The notes beneath the pieces were generated by a model. It did not search any database. It was not told the DNA's origin and saw only the letters and a program-made list of their open reading frames with translations. Below, one piece after another: positions 17,368-25,017 of a DNA stretch of 64,000 nucleotides (its first letter is position 1; each line of letters begins with the position of its first letter). The DNA is taken from assembly GCF_011926545.1 (NCBI RefSeq), contig NZ_JAATIT010000001.1:310001-374000 (forward strand), in the 5' to 3' direction. A program made the position numbers and the translations under genes. This DNA is from Sphingopyxis italica. Lineage in GTDB: Bacteria > Pseudomonadota > Alphaproteobacteria > Sphingomonadales > Sphingomonadaceae.

Positions 17368-17874
17368 TTAATCCTGATCCGCATATGGATTGGCGATGCC
17401 CAGCGATGCAAGGGCTTTCACCTCGAGCGCCTCCATCGCGGTCGCCGAGGCGTCGTCCATATGGTCGTATCCGACGAGGTGCAGCGTGCCGTGGATGATC
17501 AGGTGCGTCGCGTGATCGACGACCGAAACGCCCTTTTCTTCGGCCTCGCGCATACAGGTTTCGCGCGCGAGCACGATATCGCCGAGCAAGATCTCGCCGT
17601 CATCGCTGTTGGCGAGCCCTTCGAGCAGGTCGTCCTGCACCTGCGGAAAGGAAAGGACGTTGGTCGGCTTGTCCTTGCCCCGGAAATCGCGGTTGAGCGC
17701 CTGCACTTCGATATCGTCGGTCAGACGCACCGCGATTTCGACCAACGGCGCGGCGTCGGCGAGGCTCGCGAAGGGCGTCAGCGCCAGCGCCGCCGCGGCG
17801 GCCTCCGCCGCGCGCGCGTCCCAGTCGAGGGTGTCGGGCCACGGGGTCGCGGTGTGGGTTTCGATCGAAAGCAT
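17368..17874 (-). CDS. ybeY: Endoribonuclease YbeY, 16S rRNA 3'-end maturation
   Basis: This zinc-dependent RNase of 168 residues has the family motif IIHGTLHLVGYDHMDD, supplying three metal-binding histidines near the C-terminus. The RGKDKPTNVLSFP stretch is also family-specific. It acts in 16S rRNA processing and ribosome quality control. In most alphaproteobacteria phoH lies directly upstream. Here a block of about 5.9 kb separates the two, while corC remains immediately downstream. The 39-base gap to the sigma-factor gene leaves little room for a promoter of its own. Confidence 0.95.
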   Translation of the reverse strand: MLSIETHTATPWPDTLDWDARAAEAAAAALALTPFASLADAAPLVEIAVRLTDDIEVQALNRDFRGKDKPTNVLSFPQVQDDLLEGLANSDDGEILLGDIVLARETCMREAEEKGVSVVDHATHLIIHGTLHLVGYDHMDDASATAMEALEVKALASLGIANPYADQD

Positions 17875-17913
17875 GATGGCGCAACTACCGGCAGCGACCG
17901 ACGTTGCACAGCG

Positions 17914-18789
17914 TTAATGCACATGCCGCAGCTTGTCGGGATTGCGCATCACATAGATCGCGACGACCTTGCCGTCCTCGATATCGAGTGCGGTGGTCTG
18001 CATCTCGCCGTCGGCTTCGCGCGTGACGAAGCCCGGCAGGCCGTTGATCATGCCCGTGTGCACGAGCGTCGAGCCATATTTGCCGAACAGTACGGCAAGG
18101 CCGCGGTGCAGCTTGAGCACGATGTCGTAACCCAGCACCGGTTCCATCGCGGCCGGGCGCTTGCCGCCGCCATCGGCCCACATGCCGACATCGGCCGCGA
18201 GCAGCGCGCCGAGCGCGCCCATGTCGCCGCTGCGCGAGGCGGCGAAAAAGGCGTCGGCGATCGCGAGCCCCTTTTCCTTTTCGAGCTTGTAGCGCGGGCG
18301 CGCGTCGCGGACGTGGGTGCGGGCGCGCGCGGCGAGCTGACGCGTCGCGGCCGGATCGCGGTCGATCGTCTTCGCGACCTCGTCGAACCCGACGCCGAAG
18401 ACATCGTGGAGGAGGAAGGCCGCGCGCTCCAAGGGGGAGAGCCGTTCGAGCGCGAGCATCAGCGGCAGCGTGACGTCATCCTCTTCCTCCTCCTCGACCA
18501 GCGGGTCGGGAAGCCAGGGACCGATATAGGTCTCGCGCTGCCGGCGCGCCGACTTGATCTGGTCGAGACAGAGCCGCGTCACGGTGCGGCGAAGGAAAGC
18601 CGCGGGCTCGCGCACCGCATCGCGGTCGGTGCCGAGCCAGCGGATGAAGGCGTCCTGCACCACATCCTCGGCATCGGCGACCGAGCCGAGCATGCGGTAG
18701 GCGACGCGGGTGAGCAGCGGGCGCAGCGGGTCGAAACTGACCGCCGCGTCCGCCGCAGCGACGCCGTCCCGGACGCCTTCGGGGGTCAT
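17914..18789 (-). CDS. ECF41-type sigma factor with C-terminal SnoaL-like domain
   Basis: This 291-residue extracytoplasmic-function sigma factor has region 2 (RVAYRMLGSVADAEDVVQDAF), region 4 with a helix-turn-helix (VGFDEVAKTIDRDPAATRQL), and a C-terminal extension of about 100 residues with the SnoaL/NTF2 fold. The linker WLPDP, the DGGGK in the extension and the terminal NPDKL are the conserved motifs described for group ECF41, in which the fused domain, rather than a separate anti-sigma factor, controls activity. The start overlaps the stop of the carboxymuconolactone decarboxylase gene (TGATG), the typical ECF41 partner. Confidence 0.92.
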   Translation of the reverse strand: MTPEGVRDGVAAADAAVSFDPLRPLLTRVAYRMLGSVADAEDVVQDAFIRWLGTDRDAVREPAAFLRRTVTRLCLDQIKSARRQRETYIGPWLPDPLVEEEEEDDVTLPLMLALERLSPLERAAFLLHDVFGVGFDEVAKTIDRDPAATRQLAARARTHVRDARPRYKLEKEKGLAIADAFFAASRSGDMGALGALLAADVGMWADGGGKRPAAMEPVLGYDIVLKLHRGLAVLFGKYGSTLVHTGMINGLPGFVTREADGEMQTTALDIEDGKVVAIYVMRNPDKLRHVH

Positions 18790-19247
18790 CAGGCCGCCTT
18801 CGCCGGCGCGCCGCCTTCGTACCAGAGGTCGAAGCCGACCGCGATCCGGTTCCAGCCGTTGATGACGTTGATCATCACGGTCAGGTTCATCTGTTCCTCC
18901 GCGGTGAAATGCGCGTCGAGTGCTGCGCGCGCCTCCTTCTGTGTGTGCCCTTGCGACAGGCGGGTCAAGGCGTCGGTCCAGGCGAGCGCGGCGCGTTCGC
19001 GATCGGTATAGACCGGCGCTTCGTGCCAGGCCGCCACGAGGTAGATGCGTTGCTCGGTTTCGCCCTTCGCACGAGCCTCGGCGGTGTGCATGTTGATGCA
19101 GTTGGCGCAGCCGTTGAGGATCGACGAGCGGATTTTCACCAGTTCGACCAGGCTCGGCTCGAGGCTGTTTTGCGCCGCGAGGCTGACCGCCATCCACTGC
19201 TTCATCAGCTGCGGCGAGGCGGCAAAGGGGTCGGTTACCTTGGACAT
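18789..19247 (-). CDS. Carboxymuconolactone decarboxylase / AhpD-like protein, ECF41 partner
   Basis: This 152-residue protein has the AhpD core motif NGCANCINMHT (CxxC plus histidine), found in peroxidase-type carboxymuconolactone decarboxylase family proteins. The CxxC suggests a disulfide or peroxide reductase role rather than true decarboxylation. It heads a two-gene operon with the ECF41 sigma factor, an arrangement known for that group, where this gene is the usual target promoter. AAGGAG nine bases upstream fixes the ATG at 19247. The perfect-looking ECF41 promoter is 33 bases upstream. Confidence 0.9.
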   Translation of the reverse strand: MSKVTDPFAASPQLMKQWMAVSLAAQNSLEPSLVELVKIRSSILNGCANCINMHTAEARAKGETEQRIYLVAAWHEAPVYTDRERAALAWTDALTRLSQGHTQKEARAALDAHFTAEEQMNLTVMINVINGWNRIAVGFDLWYEGGAPAKAA

Positions 19248-19279
19248 ATCGTGTCTCCTTCGGGGGGGTGTACCGGTAT

Positions 19280-19306
19280 GACGAGACGGGAATGCCGGAT
19301 GTGACA
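19280..19306 (-). promoter_or_regulatory. Candidate ECF41 autoregulated promoter
   Basis: Reading the minus strand, TGTCACA (19306-19300) is followed by exactly 16 bases and then CGTC (19283-19280). The described ECF41 promoter is TGTCACA, 16 or 17 bases, CGTC. It sits 33 bases upstream of the decarboxylase start, so it should drive this gene and the sigma factor itself. Confidence 0.82.
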
Positions 19307-19332
19307 TGACGCGCGAGAAATTTTCCTCAGCT

Positions 19333-19409
19333 CGTCATTGCGAGCGAAGCGAAGCAATCCAGAGCACGCGCAGACCGCCCTGGATTGCTTCGCTTCGCTC
19401 GCAATGACG
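19333..19409. repeat. Perfect 30-bp inverted repeat (intergenic palindromic element)
   Basis: Left arm 19333-19362 and right arm 19380-19409 are perfect reverse complements around a 17-base loop. The arms begin CGTCATTGCGAGCGAAGCGA. This sequence resembles the short dispersed palindromic elements common in sphingomonad and other alphaproteobacterial genomes. It lies between the decarboxylase promoter and doxX. RNA from either strand would form a very stable hairpin. Confidence 0.9.
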
Positions 19410-19472
19410 GCTTGATAATCGGCGGGCAAGGCGTAGCATCGCGCTGTTTTTCGGCAGTGGAGGGGTAAGCTA

Positions 19473-19850
19473 ATGAAATTTCTGAATGGTTTCGGCGAGC
19501 AAGCCTATGCGCTGCTGCGCGTCGTCGCGGGGCTGCTGTTTCTGGCGCATGGCGTGCAGAAATTCTTCAATTTCCCGGTCGCCTTCCCGATGCCGCTGAA
19601 CCCGATGCTCCACGCCGCGGGAATCATCGAACTGGTCGCGGGCGGCCTGATCGTCATCGGCCTGTTCACGCGTCCGGCGGCCTTCGTCGCCAGCGGCATG
19701 GCGGCGGTCGGCTATTGGATGATGCACGGGAGCAAGGGGCTGTACCCGATCGTCAACGGCGGCGAGACGATCATCCTCTACTGCTTCATCTTCCTGTTCA
19801 TCGCGACGCGCGGCGCGGGGATATGGAGTGTCGACGGGGCGAAGAAATAG
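19473..19850 (+). CDS. DoxX family membrane protein
   Basis: This 125-residue inner-membrane protein has four hydrophobic segments. LLRVVAGLLFLAHGVQKFF at the first helix and the GIIELVAGGLIVIGLFTRPAA loop-helix pattern are typical of the DoxX/SURF4 family. The biochemical role in bacteria is mostly unknown; members have been linked to redox and thiol stress. It is close to an ECF41 sigma factor and AhpD-like gene, but is transcribed in the opposite direction. GGAGGGG eight bases upstream supports the ATG. Confidence 0.9.
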   Translation: MKFLNGFGEQAYALLRVVAGLLFLAHGVQKFFNFPVAFPMPLNPMLHAAGIIELVAGGLIVIGLFTRPAAFVASGMAAVGYWMMHGSKGLYPIVNGGETIILYCFIFLFIATRGAGIWSVDGAKK

Positions 19851-19866
19851 GCTTCGGCAAGACTAT

Positions 19867-20367
19867 ATGCAGAGGTCATTCCTGTGGGGTCTGGCGCTGG
19901 GTGCAACGCTGGCGTTAGGTGGCGTCGCCGTTGCCCGCGTCTGGATAAAAGATCGCCCTGAACCGCTCTATCTGCGGATTGCCGATGACAACTTTCACGA
20001 GACATTCGACACCGAAAATCCGGAGTTCCAACCCGAGGACGGTCCAACCAGCATGAGGTTGATCAGGGGCTGCAAAATAGCGACCTTTATGATCGATACC
20101 ATGGGTTTGGATCACACAGGATCGTCGTTCGTCAGGATCGACTCGACGCCAAAAGCCAAACTGAATTGTCTGATTGGCGAAGCGCGCGCGCATTCGATGT
20201 CGCTAGCGATCACGCGAGGATTGGACACCACTGAGATAGTCTGTGTTCCCGGTTGGCCCACACGATTCAGGGATGATCCCCCAGCTGAGCCATGCCCTCG
20301 CGGCAACCCAGACCCGATATTCCGGGAACGGCACAAGGAAACAACCGAAACAGCTCAAACAAAATAG
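19867..20367 (+). CDS. Membrane-anchored protein of unknown function
   Basis: This 166-residue protein has an N-terminal hydrophobic anchor or signal (FLWGLALGATLALGGVAVA) and a periplasmic domain with a cysteine at RGCKIA, another at LNCLIGEA and a Cys-Pro-rich end (VCVPGW, EPCPRG). I recognise no family. The base composition is visibly less GC-rich than its neighbours and codon choice is less biased (for example AAT, CAT and TTT codons), which suggests a recent or weakly expressed gene. It starts 16 bases after doxX without a clear ribosome-binding site, so it may depend on doxX translation. Confidence 0.55.
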   Translation: MQRSFLWGLALGATLALGGVAVARVWIKDRPEPLYLRIADDNFHETFDTENPEFQPEDGPTSMRLIRGCKIATFMIDTMGLDHTGSSFVRIDSTPKAKLNCLIGEARAHSMSLAITRGLDTTEIVCVPGWPTRFRDDPPAEPCPRGNPDPIFRERHKETTETAQTK

Positions 20368-20420
20368 GGGACGGCCCTTTCGAGCCGCCCCCAGTTTCGG
20401 GCTTCACATGGTGAAGGTCG

Positions 20421-21398
20421 TCAAAGCCCCCGCGTATTCGTCTCGATCAGCTTCTTCGCCTCGGCGATCGCCTTGGCGGTGGTCAGCTTCTTTTCCTGAA
20501 CCTCGTCGGCCATTTCGAGCAGGCGGCCGCTGATCACGGTGCCCGTGTCGGCCTTTTCCTCGATCGCGATGCCACCCTTGGTCTGTGCCACGCGGTCCCA
20601 TTCGGCGCGCACCGCAGCCCAATAGTCCTTGGTTGCCGCCCAATAATCGTCGGCGGCCTTCACGTCATATTGGTCGTATTTGATATAGGTATTGAGGACA
20701 TATTCCTGGACGATCGGCACCAGCTTGCCGTCCTTGGTTCCCATCTTGGTATTGTCCTGCCAGTGGATCCAGCCGTCGGGGCTGGGCTGGTGGCGGTTGA
20801 TCGAAAGGTAGCGGTCGTAGACGGGGCTCCGCACGGCGTCGCGTCGCGCGAGGGGGCGCCACGTCCAGCTCGAGCGCCAGCGGCGGATGCCGCCCTGCGT
20901 TTCGAACTGGCCCCAGCCGGCGTATCTGGGGGAATCGTCGACCTGGTAGACGGTCTGCGACCAACGGCCGGTGCGCATCCGTTCGGGGACGTCTTCCCAC
21001 GCCCATATATTGCGATCCGAATAGGCGAGGATTTTCGCGGGCTCATATTCCCAGTCCTGCCGCCAATGCTTGATGACGAAGCTCTTGTCGTCGTCGCCGG
21101 TGATGACGAGCATGTGCTGGAGTATGATCTTGCGCCCCGTGTCCTCGACCACGCGCACGACCTCGTTGCCGCCCGAACGCTTGGGTTCGAGCACTTCGTA
21201 ATCGGGATCCCAGCGCGTCGATTCCTGCATGTTGAAGCTGACGCGGTAATTGCCCGCCATCGCGAGGATGTCGGCGCGGTCCTGCTTGAAATTGGCGGCG
21301 GCTGCCTCGGCGGCGATCGGCGGGTGGGCGGAGGCGGTGACGGGAAGCGCGGCGGTGAGCATGAGCAGCGCGGCGGCGATCTTGCGACAGGTTTTCAT
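20421..21398 (-). CDS. DUF6607-like secreted protein, partner of heme-type TonB receptor
   Basis: This 325-residue exported protein has the signal peptide ALLMLTAALPVTASA. The mature protein is rich in aromatic residues, with YRVSFNMQEST, WRQDWEYEP, IWAWEDVPERMR and GRWSQTVYQVDDSPRYAGW, a pattern I associate with DUF6607 proteins encoded next to TonB receptors. Tryptophan-rich, lipocalin-like beta structure is likely, but the fold is a guess. It starts 20 bases after the stop of the heme-type receptor gene, so it is surely co-transcribed and presumably periplasmic. It may bind or process the imported ligand. Confidence 0.65.
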   Translation of the reverse strand: MKTCRKIAAALLMLTAALPVTASAHPPIAAEAAAANFKQDRADILAMAGNYRVSFNMQESTRWDPDYEVLEPKRSGGNEVVRVVEDTGRKIILQHMLVITGDDDKSFVIKHWRQDWEYEPAKILAYSDRNIWAWEDVPERMRTGRWSQTVYQVDDSPRYAGWGQFETQGGIRRWRSSWTWRPLARRDAVRSPVYDRYLSINRHQPSPDGWIHWQDNTKMGTKDGKLVPIVQEYVLNTYIKYDQYDVKAADDYWAATKDYWAAVRAEWDRVAQTKGGIAIEEKADTGTVISGRLLEMADEVQEKKLTTAKAIAEAKKLIETNTRGL

Positions 21399-21418
21399 CG
21401 GTGCAGTCCTTCTTTGGT

Positions 21419-23632
21419 TCAGAAACGGAAGCTGAGCGACGCGCTCGCGTTGCGGCCGGGCTGGGTATAGGCATCGGTGATGGTCGAAGTGGAGGCGAGC
21501 CCGCGCACATCGCTCCACCACGCATATTTCTCGTCGAGGATGTTGAAGACGCCGGCGCGCAGCGTCAGCCCTTGGGCAACCCGCACGAAGGCGGTCGCGT
21601 CGAGGATGGTGAAGCCGTCGGGGCGGAAACATTCGGGAGCGCAAAGCCCCTCGGTCCGCGACGCTTCCTTGCGCGCGCTGTGCGTCATGATCAGCTGGCC
21701 GCCGAACCGGCCCGCAGGCTCGCGATAGCCGACGCCCGCGACGAGTTTCAGCGGATCGACCGTCGACAGCGGCACGCGCGTGCCGTCGGGCAATATCTCG
21801 TTGCCCTTCGCATAGGATAGGGCGAGCGTCGTATACAGGCCGGACGACGCTCGCCCCTCGAACCGCGCTTCGGCGCCTTTGACCCGGGCGCGGTCGAGAT
21901 TCACGAATTGATAGACGGCGGGATCGGCGGGCGTGAAGCTGCCGCTCACCACTTCCTGGCTGATGAAATCCTTGTAGCGCGCCGAAAAGGCGGTGACGTC
22001 GAGGCTGACATGATCGCTGGAAAAGCGGATGCCGCCCTCAAAGCTTTCACTGCGCTCGGGGCCGAGGTCGGGGTTCGGCGCCGAGGTGTAGCCGAAGGCG
22101 AAATTCTCGAAAAACTGGTTGACCTGCCCGGGCTCGGGCGCCTTGAAGCCCGTCGCATAATTGGCGAACAGCCGCACGCTGTCGGTGATCTTCCACAGCG
22201 CGCCGAATTTGGGCGACAGACGCGACCCGTCCTGCCCCGCGCCGCTGAAGGCGGGAAGCAGCGGATCGTCGTCGGGCGACAGATCGTACCAGTCGAAGCG
22301 CAGCGCCGGATAGAGGATCAGCCGGCCGTCGGCGATGCTGATCTCGTCGCCCGCGAACAGGCCGGCACGCGTGAAGTCGGTGCTCGGGAAGGCGCGGGTC
22401 GGAAAGACTTCGCCGAAGGGCGGAACGGTGCCGTCGCGCAAACCCCGCTGGCGCGTCTTGCTGATGTCGCCGCCGAAGACGAGGCGGTGTGCGATCGCGC
22501 CGGTCGCAAAATCGGCACGCGCATCGGCCGAGGCGCCGATGACGCGGTTTTCGAAGGTGTTGAGGCGCGTGCGGTCGGCGGCGGGGGTGCGGTCTTCCTC
22601 GGTATATTGATTGTCCTCGCCATCCTGCCAGTAAAGCGCGACGCGCGCGAAATCGATCGCACCCTCGCCTTCCCAGCTCCAGTCGAGCGAGACGCGCTTG
22701 CGTGTCCCGCTGTCGAAACCCTCGAGCCGATCGACCGACGCGCTGAGGCCCGTCAGGCCGTTAGTGTAAAGATGCGTATCGAGATATTCGCCCGTCAGGC
22801 GCAGCTTGTGGCCGTTCGCGGGGTCATAGACGATGCGCGCGAGCGCGGCGTTCGAGCGGCCGTCCTGCGGATTGGGTTCGGTCCGCGCCGCGCCCGTTCC
22901 GCCGACGTGGCCCTTGTTGTCGAGCTCCTGCCAGTCGCGGCGGGTGTAAGCGGCCATCAGCGACCAGTCGCCGCTGCGGCCCGCGAGGATCGCGGTCTCG
23001 CTATACTCCTCGTCGGCGCTGCTGTAGCCCGCGCGGAGGAGGCCGCCGACATTCTTGCCCGTTTCGAGAAAATCGACGGGATCGGCGGTGATGAAGCTGA
23101 CCGCGCCGGCAAGCCCGTCGCTGCCGTAGAGCGCCGACGAGGGGCCGCGCAGGATTTCGACCGACTTGATGAGGCCGAGGTCGACATAGTCGCCGCGCCC
23201 CGACGCCTGCGCACCGAAGCTGAAGCCATCGGGAACGCGCACGCCATCGACCTGGATCAGCACGCGGTTGCCGCCGATGCCGCGAATGTTGAAGCTTTCG
23301 TTGCCGGCGCGGCCGGTGGCGCCCAATGCAGCGCCGAAGCGCGCGGGTTGCCGCTGGACGCTGACGCCGGGTTCGAAGCGGACGAGGTCGCGAATGTCGG
23401 TGACGAGTTCGTCGGCGATCTGCTCGTCACTCTTGACGCTGACGGTGACCGGCAGGTCCTCGGCCCGCACCGCGGTGCGCGTCGCGGTAATGACGAGTTG
23501 GTTCTTGCGCGCCAGCCAATATTCGCCGTCATTGTCCTGCGCAAAGGCCGGCGCGGCGCTTGCGGCGAGCGCAAGGCCCAGCGCGCTGCCGACGGCAAGG
23601 CGGGATACGGACGGCGAACGATGGCTGGTCAA
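21419..23632 (-). CDS. TonB-dependent heme/hemoglobin-type receptor
   Basis: This outer-membrane receptor has about 737 residues. The signal peptide (LAVGSALGLALAASAAPAFA) is followed by a TonB box region LVITATRTAVR, a plug domain (NIRGIGGNRVLIQVDGVRVP, VEILRGPSSALYGSDGLAGAVSF) and a barrel ending NASASLSFRF. GSDGLAGAVSF and ATGFKAPEPGQVNQFF are typical of the TonB-hemoglobin/transferrin/lactoferrin receptor class (HmuR-like). No ATG lies before the signal peptide; I use the TTG at 23632 with AGGGGAAG upstream. A Fur-box-like dyad occupies the promoter, supporting control by iron. Confidence 0.87.
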   Translation of the reverse strand: MTSHRSPSVSRLAVGSALGLALAASAAPAFAQDNDGEYWLARKNQLVITATRTAVRAEDLPVTVSVKSDEQIADELVTDIRDLVRFEPGVSVQRQPARFGAALGATGRAGNESFNIRGIGGNRVLIQVDGVRVPDGFSFGAQASGRGDYVDLGLIKSVEILRGPSSALYGSDGLAGAVSFITADPVDFLETGKNVGGLLRAGYSSADEEYSETAILAGRSGDWSLMAAYTRRDWQELDNKGHVGGTGAARTEPNPQDGRSNAALARIVYDPANGHKLRLTGEYLDTHLYTNGLTGLSASVDRLEGFDSGTRKRVSLDWSWEGEGAIDFARVALYWQDGEDNQYTEEDRTPAADRTRLNTFENRVIGASADARADFATGAIAHRLVFGGDISKTRQRGLRDGTVPPFGEVFPTRAFPSTDFTRAGLFAGDEISIADGRLILYPALRFDWYDLSPDDDPLLPAFSGAGQDGSRLSPKFGALWKITDSVRLFANYATGFKAPEPGQVNQFFENFAFGYTSAPNPDLGPERSESFEGGIRFSSDHVSLDVTAFSARYKDFISQEVVSGSFTPADPAVYQFVNLDRARVKGAEARFEGRASSGLYTTLALSYAKGNEILPDGTRVPLSTVDPLKLVAGVGYREPAGRFGGQLIMTHSARKEASRTEGLCAPECFRPDGFTILDATAFVRVAQGLTLRAGVFNILDEKYAWWSDVRGLASTSTITDAYTQPGRNASASLSFRF

Positions 23633-23650
23633 TTTTCTTCCCCTGATTAA

Positions 23651-23669
23651 ATTGCGATTGACTCGCAAT
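23651..23669 (-). promoter_or_regulatory. Fur-box-like dyad upstream of heme-type receptor
   Basis: The perfect dyad ATTGCGA, five bases, TCGCAAT lies 19 bases upstream of the proposed start. A second, partial copy (ATTGCGAATCACTCTCGAA) begins at 23711. The form resembles proteobacterial Fur boxes of the TGCGAATNATTCGCA type. A fur gene is encoded at 27.1-27.6 kb. Confidence 0.6.
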
Positions 23670-23751
23670 AGCGGCGCTCTAGGCGCGCCAAATCAGAGGG
23701 TCAAGATGCTATTGCGAATCACTCTCGAAAATCGGTAGCATTTGTAGCCGA

Positions 23752-23858
23752 TCATCCCGGCGAAGCCTGTCCTGAGCGCCTGCAAGGCAGTCGAAGGGGC
23801 CGGGATCTCGCCGGTGCGGTACGATGCGAGGTAGAGATCCCGGCCTTCGCCGGGATGA
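23752..23858. repeat. Interrupted inverted repeat between phoH and heme-receptor promoter
   Basis: The outer arms TCATCCCGGCGAAG (23752-23765) and CTTCGCCGGGATGA (23845-23858) are perfect complements. Inner arms CCGGGATCT (23800-23808) and AGATCCCGG (23835-23843) form a second stem. The motif CATCCCGGCGAAG is a common intergenic repeat theme in sphingomonads. It sits exactly at the edge of the block inserted between phoH and ybeY. Confidence 0.75.
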
Positions 23859-23878
23859 CGGATGGACGGGAGAAGGCT

Positions 23879-24886
23879 TTAAGCGCCCGGCCCCTCATAG
23901 GCTTCGACGATCCGCCCGACGATCGGATGCCGGACGACGTCGGCGCTGGTGAAGCGGCTGACGTTGATCCCTTCGAGCCCCTCGAGCCGCGCGACCGCGT
24001 CGGCGAGGCCCGAGGTCGCGGGGATCGGCAAGTCGACCTGCTTCGGGTCGCCGCAGACCACCATGCGGCTGTTCATGCCGAAGCGCGTCAGAAACATCTT
24101 CATCTGCGGGATCGTCGTGTTCTGCGCCTCGTCGAGGATGATGAAGGCGTCGGCGAGGGTGCGGCCGCGCATGAAGGCGAGCGGCGCGATCTCGATTTCA
24201 CCGCTCGCGATGCGGCGCTCGACCTGCTCGGCGGGCAGGCAGTCGTGCAAGGCGTCATAGAGCGGCCGCAGATAGGGATCGACCTTTTCCTTCATGTCGC
24301 CGGGCAGGAAGCCGAGCTTTTCGCCCGCCTCGACCGCCGGGCGCGAGAGGATAAGGCGCTGGACGCTGCCCGTGATGAGCTGCGCCACCGCCTGCGCGAC
24401 CGCAAGATAGGTCTTGCCGGTGCCCGCGGGACCGAGCGCGAAAATCACCTCGTCGCGCGCGAGCGCCTGCATATAAGGAACCTGCGACGGCGCGCGCGGA
24501 ACGATCGTCTTCTTGCGCGTCCGGATCATCACCGCCGGCGCTTCGTCCTTGTCGTGGCGGATGATGCCGTCGAGCGTCGGCTGCGCCTGCATCGCGATCA
24601 CCCCGTCGACCATGCCGGCGTCGACCTCCTGCCCCTTTTCGATGCGGTCATACAGGTCGGTAAGCACATCGCGCGCGCGCGCCGCGGCTTCGGCCTCGCC
24701 CTCGATCTGCACCCGATTGCCGCGCGCCGAGATATAGACGCCCAGACGGTTTTCGATCGCGACGAGGTTGCGGTCGAACTCGCCGAAAAGAATGCCCAAA
24801 AGCTGCGTTCGCTCGAATTCCGCCGTCAATCGGACGCGGTCGCCGGGTTCGGCGGGGGTGGAGGCGGTCAGCGGGCGTTTGGACAT
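23879..24886 (-). CDS. PhoH-family ATPase (YbeZ-like)
   Basis: This 335-residue protein has an N-terminal KH-like part (about 20-90) and a P-loop ATPase domain with [19 protein letters not shown] (Walker A) and [18 protein letters not shown] (Walker B), then [12 protein letters not shown]. It belongs to the PhoH/YbeZ group, which works with the RNase YbeY in RNA metabolism. Usually ybeY follows directly; here the next gene on the strand is a TonB receptor 247 bases away. miaB lies upstream in the canonical position. Confidence 0.94.
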   Translation of the reverse strand: MSKRPLTASTPAEPGDRVRLTAEFERTQLLGILFGEFDRNLVAIENRLGVYISARGNRVQIEGEAEAAARARDVLTDLYDRIEKGQEVDAGMVDGVIAMQAQPTLDGIIRHDKDEAPAVMIRTRKKTIVPRAPSQVPYMQALARDEVIFALGPAGTGKTYLAVAQAVAQLITGSVQRLILSRPAVEAGEKLGFLPGDMKEKVDPYLRPLYDALHDCLPAEQVERRIASGEIEIAPLAFMRGRTLADAFIILDEAQNTTIPQMKMFLTRFGMNSRMVVCGDPKQVDLPIPATSGLADAVARLEGLEGINVSRFTSADVVRHPIVGRIVEAYEGPGA

Positions 24887-24921
24887 ATGGGCAGGGCTCC
24901 TTCGATCGACGGCATGACTCT

Positions 24922-25017
24922 ACTCCCGCCAAGACGGGAGTCCATCACTTGCAGGGTGCGAATGCGACGGAAGGAGGCGGAGTGTGTCTTCGAGGAGACA
25001 GCTTCCGTCCGTCGCAC
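24922..25017 (-). other. miaB-phoH intergenic region with two hairpins
   Basis: A 7-bp stem (ACTCCCG / CGGGAGT) spans 24922-24941. A longer imperfect stem pairs 24956-24973 with 25002-25017, touching the miaB stop codon. Neither is followed by a T-run on the minus strand, so I do not call a Rho-independent terminator. They could stabilise the miaB mRNA end or attenuate readthrough into phoH. Confidence 0.35.
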
